NCBI GenBank assembly: GCA_024278935.1
Contig: JAJRSF010000024.1
Location: 1-64,000, forward strand
Origin: Candidatus Zixiibacteriota bacterium
Lineage (GTDB): Bacteria > Zixibacteria > MSB-5A5 > GN15 > FEB-12
Direction: 5' to 3'
Length of the DNA stretch: 64,000 bases
This document shows, piece by piece, positions 8,537 through 18,109 of this stretch. Each line of letters begins with the position of its first letter. Positions within the stretch are counted from its first letter, which is position 1. Made by a program: the position numbers and the translations under genes. Under the pieces are notes generated by a model. It made no database searches and was not told the origin of the DNA. It saw only the letters and a program-made list of their open reading frames with translations.

Positions 8537-10477
8537 ATGGATAAAGTAACAGTCGACAATGTAGAATATTTGAAATGCATGCTCTTCCCGGTTACTCTTG
8601 ATGTAAACGGCAGAGCTATTTTCCACAACTCAACCGAATTTAATTTTGGCGATAGAATAATTGATGACAACCAACTACTCACCCAATCTCAAATCAACGA
8701 ATTGCAACTGAATAAAAAAGAGTCATTCAATCGATCATTATCTGTGTCAGTGCAATATCTGATTGTCACAAATCAATATTTAGAAGAATCATTTGCACAA
8801 CTGGCATCATATAAAAACGAGACAGGAATTACGACTGCGATTAAACTGATAGGTGAAATCCTTACTCAACAAACAGGTCGTGATGACGCCGAAAAACTTC
8901 GTGAGTATCTCAAAGAGTTTTATGCAGAAGGTGGTCAATATGTTTTGCTTGGTGGCGATGAAACAGTGCTACCGATAAGATACACGTACCCAAATATAGC
9001 AACCACGGAAATTGATTTAGAAAACCAACAGGTCTGTGACCTCTACTTTGCTGACCTAACTGGAGATTGGAATTTTGACAACGATGCTGTCTGGGGTGAA
9101 AAATACACCGACTCGGTAGACCTCACCCCGGAACTTTTTGTCGGACGATTACCATTTGATGAGCCAATTGAAGTGACTCAATATATAGAAAAACTTATAC
9201 AGTACGAAACAAACAGAAACCAAGTTGACTTATCATATTTAGAAAAATCATTTTTCTTCTGCTCTGACCAGATGAGAGACTATGGTTCTCTCGGACAACA
9301 TGGCTTAATCGCCGAAGCTCTCCCTGATTATTTTATCATAGATACAATCAACGGTATCGAACAATCAAGAGGCGATGATCCCAACCCGACCAATCAATCA
9401 TCAAAAAGTTTAGAGACTGTCCTCTCAGAAGGTTTCGGCATCGTAAACATAATCGCCCATGGTAGCAGTATGACTTTTGAAGTACGCACATCCAATTATA
9501 ATGAATTCCCGAAATCATTTTTCACAACTGATACAACAATGATAACAAATGGTATCGTAAGTAATCTAGAAAGTAACAACCGAGTTTCGTTATATGTTTC
9601 ACTCGGATGTGACAACGGTGCTTTTGATAAAGACCAGCCTCCATTCAATCATCTGAATCCGAGTATCGTTGAGACATTACTCTCGCAAAAAAATAGCGGA
9701 GCAGTTGGCTTTGTGGCAAACACGAGATGGGGATGGGTAGGTTCTTCACATCTTTTACAAAAACGGTTTTTAGAATACCTTGTCACAAATGTAAATCAGC
9801 CGGCTATCGTTTCGTTGTATCAAATGAAAGAAGATTATTATTACTACCGTGACTTAATTTATGGTATCAATTATTTTGGTGACCCGACCATGGTTGTCTA
9901 TACAAAAAAGCCTGAACCACTCGCCCTTGATATGCAATATAATCAGAATGAAATTTTACTGTCTACTGTTTCTAACAACAAACTTCTAGATAATACAACA
10001 ATTTTCTTAAGTGCCGATGGGAACTTAATTGCTGAATACAGAACCGATGAAAATGGTCAGCTTACAATAGATTATCAATTTGAATTAGGAACCGACTACA
10101 AAATATCAGCGACAAAAGATGGTTATACTATAGATCAAAAAAATTACGCACCATCAATAGCTACTGACATAGACGATGAAACCAATCTGACCCTCCCGAC
10201 TTCATATGCCTTAGAACAGAACTACCCCAACCCATTTAACCCGAACACACAAATCCAACTTGCACTTCCTCAAAAGACAGAACTAATATTGACACTGTAT
10301 AACGTCTTAGGACAAGAAGTCAGAATTATCGCAAGTGGCATTTACTCAGCAGGGATTCATACATTTAACTGGGATGGGAAAGATAATTCCGGCAACAACT
10401 CAGCTACCGGAATTTATTTATATCGACTAGAAACTTTAGAATTTGTAGAACAAAAGAAAATGGTTCTTCTGCGTTGA
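8537..10477 (+). CDS. Gingipain-like C25 cysteine protease with type IX-type sorting tail
   Basis: Secreted cysteine protease. Counting from the ATG at 8537, the catalytic pair is visible as His308 in VNIIAHGS and Cys358 in VSLGCDNGAF, with the typical LLGGDETVLPIRY stretch upstream (138-150). The last 80 residues form an FlgD-Ig/Por-secretion-like domain: NYPNPFNPNTQI, YNVLGQEV, WDGKDNSGNNSATGIYLYRL, ending KKMVLLR, which in Bacteroidetes-type systems directs export and surface attachment. Homologous sequence continues upstream in frame to 8393 and then across a TAG into a signal peptide. The 3' end abuts the convergent flavin reductase gene with no gap. The activity is well supported; the substrate is unknown. 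Confidence 0.88.
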   Translation: MDKVTVDNVEYLKCMLFPVTLDVNGRAIFHNSTEFNFGDRIIDDNQLLTQSQINELQLNKKESFNRSLSVSVQYLIVTNQYLEESFAQLASYKNETGITTAIKLIGEILTQQTGRDDAEKLREYLKEFYAEGGQYVLLGGDETVLPIRYTYPNIATTEIDLENQQVCDLYFADLTGDWNFDNDAVWGEKYTDSVDLTPELFVGRLPFDEPIEVTQYIEKLIQYETNRNQVDLSYLEKSFFFCSDQMRDYGSLGQHGLIAEALPDYFIIDTINGIEQSRGDDPNPTNQSSKSLETVLSEGFGIVNIIAHGSSMTFEVRTSNYNEFPKSFFTTDTTMITNGIVSNLESNNRVSLYVSLGCDNGAFDKDQPPFNHLNPSIVETLLSQKNSGAVGFVANTRWGWVGSSHLLQKRFLEYLVTNVNQPAIVSLYQMKEDYYYYRDLIYGINYFGDPTMVVYTKKPEPLALDMQYNQNEILLSTVSNNKLLDNTTIFLSADGNLIAEYRTDENGQLTIDYQFELGTDYKISATKDGYTIDQKNYAPSIATDIDDETNLTLPTSYALEQNYPNPFNPNTQIQLALPQKTELILTLYNVLGQEVRIIASGIYSAGIHTFNWDGKDNSGNNSATGIYLYRLETLEFVEQKKMVLLR

Positions 10478-11059
10478 TTATTTTTTTAAAGCTATAGTTG
10501 TTTCGACAAGATTTTTGCAAATGGATCGCACCGCTTTTTGATTCTTTTCATCTGCGAGAGAACCATCATCGTTGAATGCAGACGAGGCGTTGCCAAGACC
10601 AAACTGTTCCGGGATAACTGACATCTGCAAATTACTCAGCAGATGACGCACATGCGGAAGAACCCGAATACCGCCCAATCCCCCCGGCGATGCTGCCAAT
10701 AGACCGACAGTTTTATGCTTAAAACATTCAAGCGGAGGGTAGCCCTCGACCATACGAGAAAGCCAATCAATTGTGTTTTTAAATAAGCCTGAGAAAAAAC
10801 CATTGTATTCAGGTGATGCAATTAAAAACCCATCAGCACCTATAAAAATATCTTTTAATGTTCGTACATGCTTTGGAAGACCTTCAGACGCTTCATTATC
10901 TTCGTCAAAAACAGGCAACGGATAATTTTTTAAATCAAGAAAGACAACTTCTGCTCCAGCATCTTCAAGATATGGGATTGATGCTTTAATAAGTTTTTTA
11001 TTATAAGAACCTTCACGGCTACTTCCTGCAAATACAACGATTTTTATTTTACCTGACAC
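10478..11059 (-). CDS. NADPH-dependent FMN reductase family protein
   Basis: A 193-residue flavodoxin-like protein. The N-terminal FAGSSREGSYNKKL is the FMN-phosphate loop, and the middle SPEYNGFFSGLFKNTIDWLSR is the signature of the NAD(P)H:FMN reductase family (ArsH/SsuE/chromate- or azo-reductase relatives). Such enzymes reduce flavins or quinones in the cytoplasm; the physiological substrate cannot be read from sequence. It directly follows the glycosyltransferase gene at 11060 with no gap, so it is probably the last gene of that operon. Confidence 0.88.
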   Translation of the reverse strand: MSGKIKIVVFAGSSREGSYNKKLIKASIPYLEDAGAEVVFLDLKNYPLPVFDEDNEASEGLPKHVRTLKDIFIGADGFLIASPEYNGFFSGLFKNTIDWLSRMVEGYPPLECFKHKTVGLLAASPGGLGGIRVLPHVRHLLSNLQMSVIPEQFGLGNASSAFNDDGSLADEKNQKAVRSICKNLVETTIALKK

Positions 11060-12316
11060 TTATGACCTCTTATTGTTTGAAATAACTTTTTTAATTAAAA
11101 CTGAAAATTTCTCAGCCATCATATTTGAACTATACGGCAGAAGCTCTTGAGGTATTGGATTTATTTTTTGATTTTCTATATCTGAAATTTTTGCATTGAC
11201 AAACTCAGTAGCTTTGGAAATAGTTTCATTTGTATAGCAAATCGAATTAGGTACGTTGTGAATCAATCGTGCAATTTCAGAGTTCTCAGAAACCGACGCA
11301 AGAATTGAACGTCCCGATGCTATCATATCAAAAATCCGTGTAGTGACAATGCCATCCTCGAAATCTTTATTGAGCCCAATATAAAGCATTGATGTTTTTT
11401 GTAAAAGTTGGATTGTCTCAACTCTGTTTTTTTGATTTCGGATTTCAAACAGTTGTGTCAACTTATACTTCTCCAAAGTGTCATAAAATAACGGGTCGTT
11501 GATATTGCCAACTTGCACAACTTTAATTTTTTGAAACTGGTCTCGGTGCATCTCTCTGATTTTCTCCAGCAGTTTACATAGAGGTTCTATCGGACAGAGC
11601 TTATCAAGAGTGCCTAATACTCCAATATAGAACTTCGATTTGTCAGGCGAATCATTCCAAAGCTTAGCACGGGTTTCATCGTATGAGTTATAAATAACTT
11701 CGCCCGATGTAAGATATTCTTGAATTGGTTCACTCACCGATGTAACTGCATCAGCGGATTCGGAAATCTCTTCAAGAAGTTTTTTCGCTTTCTCAATATC
11801 TTTTTCATCTTCAAACCAATTTTCAGGTTTATACGATGTCCAATAGTCACGAAAATCTGCGATGTATGGAATAGAGAATTCTTTGCTTAATTTTTCCCCA
11901 ACAAGATGTGTAGAAATCGGAGGTGAAGTTGACAGTATCAAATCATATTTTTTATTTTCAGCAAGTATCCGCCCGAGTTTCACAGCTTGCTTAACCCAAC
12001 CAATTTTGGAATCAGGGAAAAAATTATCAATAAGAGAACGTCCTTTGCTGATAGTCTTCTCTTTTATTTTTCGCATCCCCAGTAGATACATAATCCTTTG
12101 TGGGTCAAATGAACCTGAACGATATATACGATTCTTGTCTAGCCCCTCTAGCAATTCCGGCTCGTAGGTACGGTACGAAATATTTTTAACAGTGAGAACT
12201 TCAACATCGATTCCATACTTTGGGAGTTTTCTGAACAGAGCAAGCGGTCTTGAGACCCCTGCCCCACCAAGTGGTGGGAAATAATATGCGATGAGTAAAA
12301 TTTTTAACCTGCTCAT
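11060..12316 (-). CDS. Glycosyltransferase, GT4-like
   Basis: A 418-residue GT-B fold protein. The N-terminus LIAYYFPPLGGAGVSRPLAL is the donor/acceptor glycine-rich loop typical of WcaI/GT4-like enzymes. The C-terminal half has YIGVLGTLDKLCPIEPL and a late ARLIHNVPNS region where the nucleotide-sugar binding E-x7-E element is expected; a clear canonical copy of that element was not seen. The 4-nt overlap with the second glycosyltransferase upstream, and the acyl/aminoacyl-transferase-like gene beyond it, indicate a surface polysaccharide or glycolipid locus. Sugar and acceptor are unknown. Confidence 0.85.
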   Translation of the reverse strand: MSRLKILLIAYYFPPLGGAGVSRPLALFRKLPKYGIDVEVLTVKNISYRTYEPELLEGLDKNRIYRSGSFDPQRIMYLLGMRKIKEKTISKGRSLIDNFFPDSKIGWVKQAVKLGRILAENKKYDLILSTSPPISTHLVGEKLSKEFSIPYIADFRDYWTSYKPENWFEDEKDIEKAKKLLEEISESADAVTSVSEPIQEYLTSGEVIYNSYDETRAKLWNDSPDKSKFYIGVLGTLDKLCPIEPLCKLLEKIREMHRDQFQKIKVVQVGNINDPLFYDTLEKYKLTQLFEIRNQKNRVETIQLLQKTSMLYIGLNKDFEDGIVTTRIFDMIASGRSILASVSENSEIARLIHNVPNSICYTNETISKATEFVNAKISDIENQKINPIPQELLPYSSNMMAEKFSVLIKKVISNNKRS

Positions 12317-13383
12317 GATGTACTCTCTACTAATGACTTAAAAATTGTTAACTGTTCAGCTATATTTTTCTCAAAGAGAGCTGACTCTAGCACTCTCTTT
12401 TTATTACTCTCTCGCATATCAGAAAAATCAGTTGATGTATTGAATATTTTTTCTAGAGTGTTACAGATTGAATCTTTATTATTATCAAACATAAACCCAT
12501 TAGCACCAGAGACCCATTCTTTGACACCTTCAATTTGCATAACCATCGGCACTAAGCCGAGCGCCATCGCTTCGATAAGCGACACTGGCGATGAGTCCGA
12601 ATGTGATGCTGACAAATAGACCTCATGTTCAGAAGCAAGTTTCAAAAAATCTTGTCGTTTTGCTTTCTTATAAAATTTTATTTTATCACCCACTATTTTT
12701 TCACATTCATCTTTGAATGATGCAAACAGAGAACCAAACGATGGAAAAGTAAGTTGGACTTTTTCTTCAATAATATATTTTTTTAACGACTGTACAATAA
12801 ACAAATTATTATAAACTGCTTCATGTGACCGTGGAATAATAATCTTCAACGGTTCAGAAAGTTTTTTCTCAGTCTTATATAAATCAAAAATAGAATGTTC
12901 AACACCCCATGAAATGACAGTACTCTTGTCAAAATTATATATTTCTTTTGCGGAATCTATTAAATATTGTGAGTCTGCAAAAACATGCTGGGCGTTTTTG
13001 AGAGCAAACTTTGTTTTTCGTCTATGAAAAAATGATTTTTTAGGGACTATCAATATATCAGAACCCCATAAATTTAGTGCAAGAGGAATCTTTGAATTTC
13101 GCAATGCCAGTGCGGCGATATGTCCATAGCCGGAAGCAAAATGGGCAGAGACAATATCAGGCTGAAATGTTTGAATGAGAGACCGAATCTGCGTAACCGC
13201 CAAACGATAATGAAACTGTTTGACAAAACTAACTTTGTGTAATTTTACTGCTTCAGGGATCCCTTCTTCAATTGACGCTAAGAGAACCTCGCAGTTTTGG
13301 TTTTGCAATTCTTCATAGAACCGTTCAGTATGAAACGAAGCAGCATCGGAAAGGAGTAATATTTTCAGCTTGTCGTTCTTCAA
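12313..13383 (-). CDS. Glycosyltransferase group 1 (GT4)
   Basis: A 356-residue glycosyltransferase. The N-terminal domain shows LLSDAASFHTERFYEEL and DIVSAHFASGYGHIAAL; the C-terminal domain has the classic VYLSASHSDSSPVSLIEAMALGLVPMV, where the SPVSLIEAMALG segment is the GT4 E-x7-E nucleotide-sugar site. It overlaps both neighbours by 4 nt, so the three genes 11060-14309 are co-translated. Likely works in surface glycan assembly at the inner membrane face; specificity cannot be told. Confidence 0.9.
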   Translation of the reverse strand: MKNDKLKILLLSDAASFHTERFYEELQNQNCEVLLASIEEGIPEAVKLHKVSFVKQFHYRLAVTQIRSLIQTFQPDIVSAHFASGYGHIAALALRNSKIPLALNLWGSDILIVPKKSFFHRRKTKFALKNAQHVFADSQYLIDSAKEIYNFDKSTVISWGVEHSIFDLYKTEKKLSEPLKIIIPRSHEAVYNNLFIVQSLKKYIIEEKVQLTFPSFGSLFASFKDECEKIVGDKIKFYKKAKRQDFLKLASEHEVYLSASHSDSSPVSLIEAMALGLVPMVMQIEGVKEWVSGANGFMFDNNKDSICNTLEKIFNTSTDFSDMRESNKKRVLESALFEKNIAEQLTIFKSLVESTS

Positions 13384-14309
13384 AACAGTTTCCCCAACAG
13401 AGACCTTTTCTTATAACAGATATACTCTTTGGTTCTACCGCCCCATTTGTTTTTATATTCAACAAGAGTTGTTGTTTCAATAGGGCTGGCACCTAAATTA
13501 AGATACTGTATATTATTGTCACGAGCGGTTTGAGCAAGGTCAGAGAGCATTTTTTGATTTGCTTTTAGAGATGAAAACTGTTTATCAAAATAAACCTGCC
13601 AATTCAGAATTTGATTCTGTTCTATAAAATTGATATGCGAACTGACAGCTTTGCCCTCATGCTCACACCAATTCCAGATTATCCGTTTGTCATCCTCAGA
13701 AAGTTCTGCGAGTGCCATAAAAAAAGAATCCGAATATTTTGGCTTTCGGTCATGTCTTGCCTCGGTTTCTTTCATTAGCTTAATAAATTTTGAAAAATGC
13801 TTACTCGCATTAAATTTAACAACCCGCACATTTTCTCGTTCAGCTTTTCGAATTTCAGATTGTAGTTTTTTATCAGGAGGCTGCCAATCGGACGACGATA
13901 CATCAATCAGTGTCGTTTGGCATTCTAGTTTTTCATAACCAACAGCATTTGAAATGCTATCATAAAAATCCGTTATATCTATTTTTTGATAACCGTACGA
14001 TTGTATAACCTTAAGCAATTCACTTTTATATTCTTTAATGCTTTTACTCCCTTTAACAAAAACAGAGCTATAACAACCGTCAGGAAGTGCCTGCAGACGT
14101 TTTAGCTTTGCTATTCCAAACTCTACTGCAGGAAGAACTGCAACAACGTTATCGTCATCCTCGACAATCCAATAAACAGGTCTGCCATCCATATGCTCCC
14201 ATAGCTTGAGAAAGTTTTGTGAGGCAAAAAAAGATTCGCCAACAAGTTTGTCTATGGCAGATTGTTGAGTGGGAGATATTTTGTCAAATGTCAAACGGGA
14301 TGTTTGCAT
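13380..14309 (-). CDS. FemAB/GNAT-like transferase
   Basis: A 309-residue protein resembling the BioF2-like/FemAB group of the GNAT fold: the N-terminal half ends in a KKLQSEIRKAERENVRVV helix (the linker seen before the second GNAT half), then EARHDRKPKYSDSFFMAL, and a late LNLGASPIETTTLVEYKNKWGG that matches the family's NFGxS...G...FKxxWG signature. Family members transfer acyl or aminoacyl groups in wall or exopolysaccharide synthesis. The gene overlaps a glycosyltransferase on one side and the beta-propeller gene by one base on the other. Substrate unknown. Confidence 0.72.
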   Translation of the reverse strand: MQTSRLTFDKISPTQQSAIDKLVGESFFASQNFLKLWEHMDGRPVYWIVEDDDNVVAVLPAVEFGIAKLKRLQALPDGCYSSVFVKGSKSIKEYKSELLKVIQSYGYQKIDITDFYDSISNAVGYEKLECQTTLIDVSSSDWQPPDKKLQSEIRKAERENVRVVKFNASKHFSKFIKLMKETEARHDRKPKYSDSFFMALAELSEDDKRIIWNWCEHEGKAVSSHINFIEQNQILNWQVYFDKQFSSLKANQKMLSDLAQTARDNNIQYLNLGASPIETTTLVEYKNKWGGRTKEYICYKKRSLLGKLF

Positions 14310-16558
14310 TAGTTTCGTACCAATAAAATTTTGCCTTTACCCAGATTTCCATTTGCATCTTTCACAATAAAGAGATAAACACCCGAAGCTACATTGGTAC
14401 CTTTATCATTTTTGCCATCCCAAGATAGGTTGGCAGACATCGAAATTATATGTTCACCAACAGCAGAAAAAATTGCCACCTCTGCTTCAAGACCAAAGTT
14501 GAATTTCAATACATCCGATGCAGAATTTATTACATAAGGATTCGGAAACGCGACAACATTTTCAACTTCAAAAACAGGCTTACCCTGAAGCGATGAAATC
14601 ACCGAGAAACCTTTATCTGTTGCAACATAGATATTACCGGTAAAATTATCAAAGGTTATATTTTTTATAAAGTCAGAGGCTAAGCCTGAGTTAAAAGTCG
14701 TGAAGACTTCCACCGAGTCATCGTCTGGGTTTCTCAGCGCTAAACCATTTTGTGTACCTATCCATAAATTGCCACGGCTGTCAAATTCTAAAGAAGTTAT
14801 ATCTGAGCTGAGTTCATCAGGTAAAATAACATCTCTGAAAACAAAAATTTCCCTTTCAAAATCTGAGACCCCTAAATCAAAGCGGGAAAGCCCAAAATTT
14901 GTTCCGACCCATAGTTCTCCATCGGGTGAGTAAGCAATATCACCCACAGAATTTGAAAGTAATCGCGAGTTCTCACGAGTAAGATGCCAACATATTTTTT
15001 CATCGACAAATGGATTCACGCCAACAGAACATACATAGATCCCATCTGACTCGGTACTTACAGCAACTTTTCCGTTATCATAATCAAGTGATGTTAAGAA
15101 AGTATTTGATAAGCCGTGTGAAACTCCGATTGAATCCCATCCAGTCGGAGAATTTAAATTTTCAATATCAGCAATCGCAATTGGATATTTATTTTCAGCA
15201 CGATAAGAAGTCAAATATACATAGCGTCCATCAGTATCCATACCCGTAATGTAGACCCACCTGAGTCCATTCGGAGCATCATCGTCATTACCCAGAAGGG
15301 TTGAATTTTGTTCATCATAATTGACAACCGAATCACCGTTGTACATCCAGACCCCATTCCCCCAGGTTCCCATCCAAATTTGGTCAAGCGAATCAACCAT
15401 TGTTACCGTCGCATCTTGCCCAAGGGTAAAATTAAAATCTGTCCAATAAGAACCATTTGAATAAGCAAACGAGACAACATCAAAACCGCCGTAAACTATT
15501 CCTTTGCTATCAACAGCAATATCAGAAACATTATTATGAGGCAAGCCACCCAGTTCAAAATCTGTTACTACAGTGTCTTCTAAAGTAACGACACCATCGG
15601 CATTTGTTCCAATCCAATGCTTGTTGTCAAAGATCAAATCTGTTGTTGGAATCATAGAGCCGAGTGCTGTTACAAAGATGAAAGAATCATCAAGAACGTA
15701 GTACAATAATCCGGTACGAAAATTCTCACCCATAACGATAAGAGTATCACCATGAATTGTGACACTTTCAAGCGATGCCGTTGTCAAAAACAAAACTTCG
15801 GTCAGGGTCACATCACCAAAGTTATCAACCGAGATATTATAAAGTCCGTTCTTGTTTAGACCATAGAGCGATGTGCCAAATTGTACAATTTTTTGAAATT
15901 CATTATTGTCAAGAACAGCAAAATTGCGATTGCTGATTGTTGTCCAATTAGATGGAGACTTGAGTAGTGACGGATTACTGTAATTGGCAAATGCGACACC
16001 ATCGGATGTTGCTATCCAGATTGTATCATTACGAAGCAAAATATCATTAACCGATGAGTTCGGATTTAAGTCCCCAAAGAGTGTGTAGCTATCTTCAATC
16101 TGACCACCATCGTTCACTTTTGAAAAGAGTACAAGCCCGAGCGACGAACCTATCCAAATAATGTTATTATCATCTTTAAGAGTGTGCAATTGGAAAAGTT
16201 CATTGTTAATATTATCAAAAAAGAGAAACTGTTCAAAAGAATTATCTGACCATTTAATAAGTCTACCAAATCCTGAAATCCATTTATCACCATCAGCATC
16301 TTTTATAATATCTGAAATATTACTTGTGCCTAAGCCATCAAGTTTTTGCAAAGCTTTTGGTTCAGCATCATTGGCAGAGACAACAATCAAACCACCCGCT
16401 GTTGCAATATATAAGGTATCGTCGATAGTCCGAAGGTTGCGTACTTCTGCAAACGATGTATAATTTTCCCATTCTAGCGCTGATATTGATTGCGTGCAGA
16501 ACAAAGAAAAGACAGAGAGTGCCAGCAGAATTATTTTATAATTTTTCGATAGAGCCAT
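14309..16558 (-). CDS. Secreted beta-propeller protein with sorting tail
   Basis: From the ATG at 16558 the protein has about 749 residues and begins with a signal peptide (KIILLALSVFSLFCTQSISA). The body is a series of Reg_prop/two-component-propeller-like blades, e.g. DKWISGFGRLIKW, IWIGSSLGLVLFS, IWIATSDGVAFAN, LWVGTNFGLSRFD and LWIGTQNGLALRN. The C-terminus has the FlgD-Ig-like sorting domain (VVAFPNPYVI, WDGKNDKGTNVASGVYLFIV). No kinase or receiver domain follows, so it is an exported propeller, not a hybrid sensor. The frame is open to 16600, but the later ATG places the signal peptide at the terminus. It overlaps lnt by 28 nt. Confidence 0.82.
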   Translation of the reverse strand: MALSKNYKIILLALSVFSLFCTQSISALEWENYTSFAEVRNLRTIDDTLYIATAGGLIVVSANDAEPKALQKLDGLGTSNISDIIKDADGDKWISGFGRLIKWSDNSFEQFLFFDNINNELFQLHTLKDDNNIIWIGSSLGLVLFSKVNDGGQIEDSYTLFGDLNPNSSVNDILLRNDTIWIATSDGVAFANYSNPSLLKSPSNWTTISNRNFAVLDNNEFQKIVQFGTSLYGLNKNGLYNISVDNFGDVTLTEVLFLTTASLESVTIHGDTLIVMGENFRTGLLYYVLDDSFIFVTALGSMIPTTDLIFDNKHWIGTNADGVVTLEDTVVTDFELGGLPHNNVSDIAVDSKGIVYGGFDVVSFAYSNGSYWTDFNFTLGQDATVTMVDSLDQIWMGTWGNGVWMYNGDSVVNYDEQNSTLLGNDDDAPNGLRWVYITGMDTDGRYVYLTSYRAENKYPIAIADIENLNSPTGWDSIGVSHGLSNTFLTSLDYDNGKVAVSTESDGIYVCSVGVNPFVDEKICWHLTRENSRLLSNSVGDIAYSPDGELWVGTNFGLSRFDLGVSDFEREIFVFRDVILPDELSSDITSLEFDSRGNLWIGTQNGLALRNPDDDSVEVFTTFNSGLASDFIKNITFDNFTGNIYVATDKGFSVISSLQGKPVFEVENVVAFPNPYVINSASDVLKFNFGLEAEVAIFSAVGEHIISMSANLSWDGKNDKGTNVASGVYLFIVKDANGNLGKGKILLVRN

Positions 16559-18018
16559 TGTAGCAGGAATATACAACATAACAGTAGAGTAATCAACCAA
16601 GAGATGTACCCTATGATATCTCCATATTTGGTGAATATTGTTTTTTCGTATAGTAAGTTAACTTTACTTTGTAGTGCGGCGACCTCAAAAAGTTCTAAAT
16701 CATCCCGAATCCGCCCATAGCCATCTACAACATAACTCAAACCTGAGTTTGCAACCCGTACTCCCCATGAACGATTTTCTATTGCCCGAGTGAGGAAAAT
16801 CCGTGAATGCATATGAATACCGACCGATGGACCGAACCAGGTATCATTGGTAATACCCACTAATAAGTTGGCACCTTTTTGTATTGCTTCACGAGAGAAT
16901 TCCGGGAAAGTTGATTCAAAGCAGATTAAAACGGCGTAACTATATTCAGGTAGTTCAAAAAGTTTAATTGAATCACCGGGATAAAAGTCCGACCACCATT
17001 GTACGTTATACGTTTTAATAAACGTAAGATATTTTTCTACAAAATCTTTTTGCAAGAATGGAAAATAATCCTGATACGGCACATGCTCGGAATATGGCAC
17101 CAGTTTTACTTTATCATATCGCTGTTCTAAATTTCCATCTGGATTAAACTGATAGACTGAATTAAAATAGCGTTGCTTCTCAGCTTTATAGCCTGCCCCC
17201 AAAGCACCAACCAGATGATAGCCACCTGTTCGTTGAGCGATCTGCCCAATAAATTTTCTGTATTCCGCATTGTGTGATAAATATGTCGGCGCCGATGTTT
17301 CCGGCCAGACAAACAATTTTGGAATCGTATCCGAAGCAGTCTGTGCCAGAGAATCATACAACTTAAAAGAATGCCATTCATTTCCTTTTGCCCATTTGAC
17401 TTCAAGAGGTACCGAACCTTGCAGCAGGACAACATCGACTTTTCCCGGTATAGGATATTTCGGAATAACAATCCATCCATAGGAAACCAAACCACCGATA
17501 ATTGCTACCGAGACTAAAAACGATGTAAACTTTTTTTCAAACGTTAATTCTTTGCGAAGCAATTGCCAGAGCAGAACGTTTACAATTATTATGAGCAATG
17601 AAAGACCATGCACCGATGTTACCGATACGATCTGCATAACTTTTAAATAATATGATTGGGTATACCCAATGTCTGACCATGGAAAAGAAAACTCTGTTAA
17701 GGTTCGAAAATATTCAAGCCCAACCCATAAAAACGGAAACATGATAAACCCATAGAGCGGTTTGACCGAATATACTTTATTAAATAGCCAGAAAAGCACA
17801 GCAACATAAGAAGCCAAAAGCATGACCGCCCCAAACAATCCCGGAACAGTAACCATAACAATCCAGTAAATCAGAAATAGGTTGAGAAAGAAACCATAGA
17901 ACAGACCGGTCTTAAATGCTTCTTTAGAAGTCAGTTTAGAAAAAATAATAAGAGGTCTCACAAGCGAGAACCATGCAAGAAATCCAAAATGTTCTGGGTA
18001 ATAAGAAAGTGACAGCAA
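16531..18018 (-). CDS. lnt: Lnt, apolipoprotein N-acyltransferase
   Basis: Inner-membrane enzyme that N-acylates lipoproteins. About six N-terminal membrane helices are followed by a nitrilase domain with the catalytic Glu in FVWPETSAPTYL, Lys in YDKVKLVPYSEH and Cys in VLICFESTFPE. The first conventional start is TTG 18018, but that removes the start of helix 1 and has no ribosome site. The same frame continues upstream to a CTG at 18108 (LKNLLQKLFFFIPQDK...), placed 7-8 nt after AGAGGA and right after the gpmI stop. I infer that translation begins there, with CTG either genuine or an altered ATG. A final C-terminal membrane helix is present. Confidence 0.95.
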   Translation of the reverse strand: MLSLSYYPEHFGFLAWFSLVRPLIIFSKLTSKEAFKTGLFYGFFLNLFLIYWIVMVTVPGLFGAVMLLASYVAVLFWLFNKVYSVKPLYGFIMFPFLWVGLEYFRTLTEFSFPWSDIGYTQSYYLKVMQIVSVTSVHGLSLLIIIVNVLLWQLLRKELTFEKKFTSFLVSVAIIGGLVSYGWIVIPKYPIPGKVDVVLLQGSVPLEVKWAKGNEWHSFKLYDSLAQTASDTIPKLFVWPETSAPTYLSHNAEYRKFIGQIAQRTGGYHLVGALGAGYKAEKQRYFNSVYQFNPDGNLEQRYDKVKLVPYSEHVPYQDYFPFLQKDFVEKYLTFIKTYNVQWWSDFYPGDSIKLFELPEYSYAVLICFESTFPEFSREAIQKGANLLVGITNDTWFGPSVGIHMHSRIFLTRAIENRSWGVRVANSGLSYVVDGYGRIRDDLELFEVAALQSKVNLLYEKTIFTKYGDIIGYISWLITLLLCCIFLLQWLYRKIIK

Positions 18019-18109
18019 AAAAGCCCAGAAAATAAGTTCAAAACGTTGATTCCGAAGAACCTTATCTTGGGGAATAAAGAAAAAAAGTTTTTGCAGTAAG
18101 TTTTTCAGG

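Noticed and set aside
3769..10477. Reassigned stop codons (TAA/TAG as sense) to explain the in-frame stops in ftsI and the C25 protease
   Set aside because: TAA, TAG and TGA all end other clear genes in the window (for example gpmI TAA, the ftsI 3' part TAG, murF TGA), so a code change is not supported.
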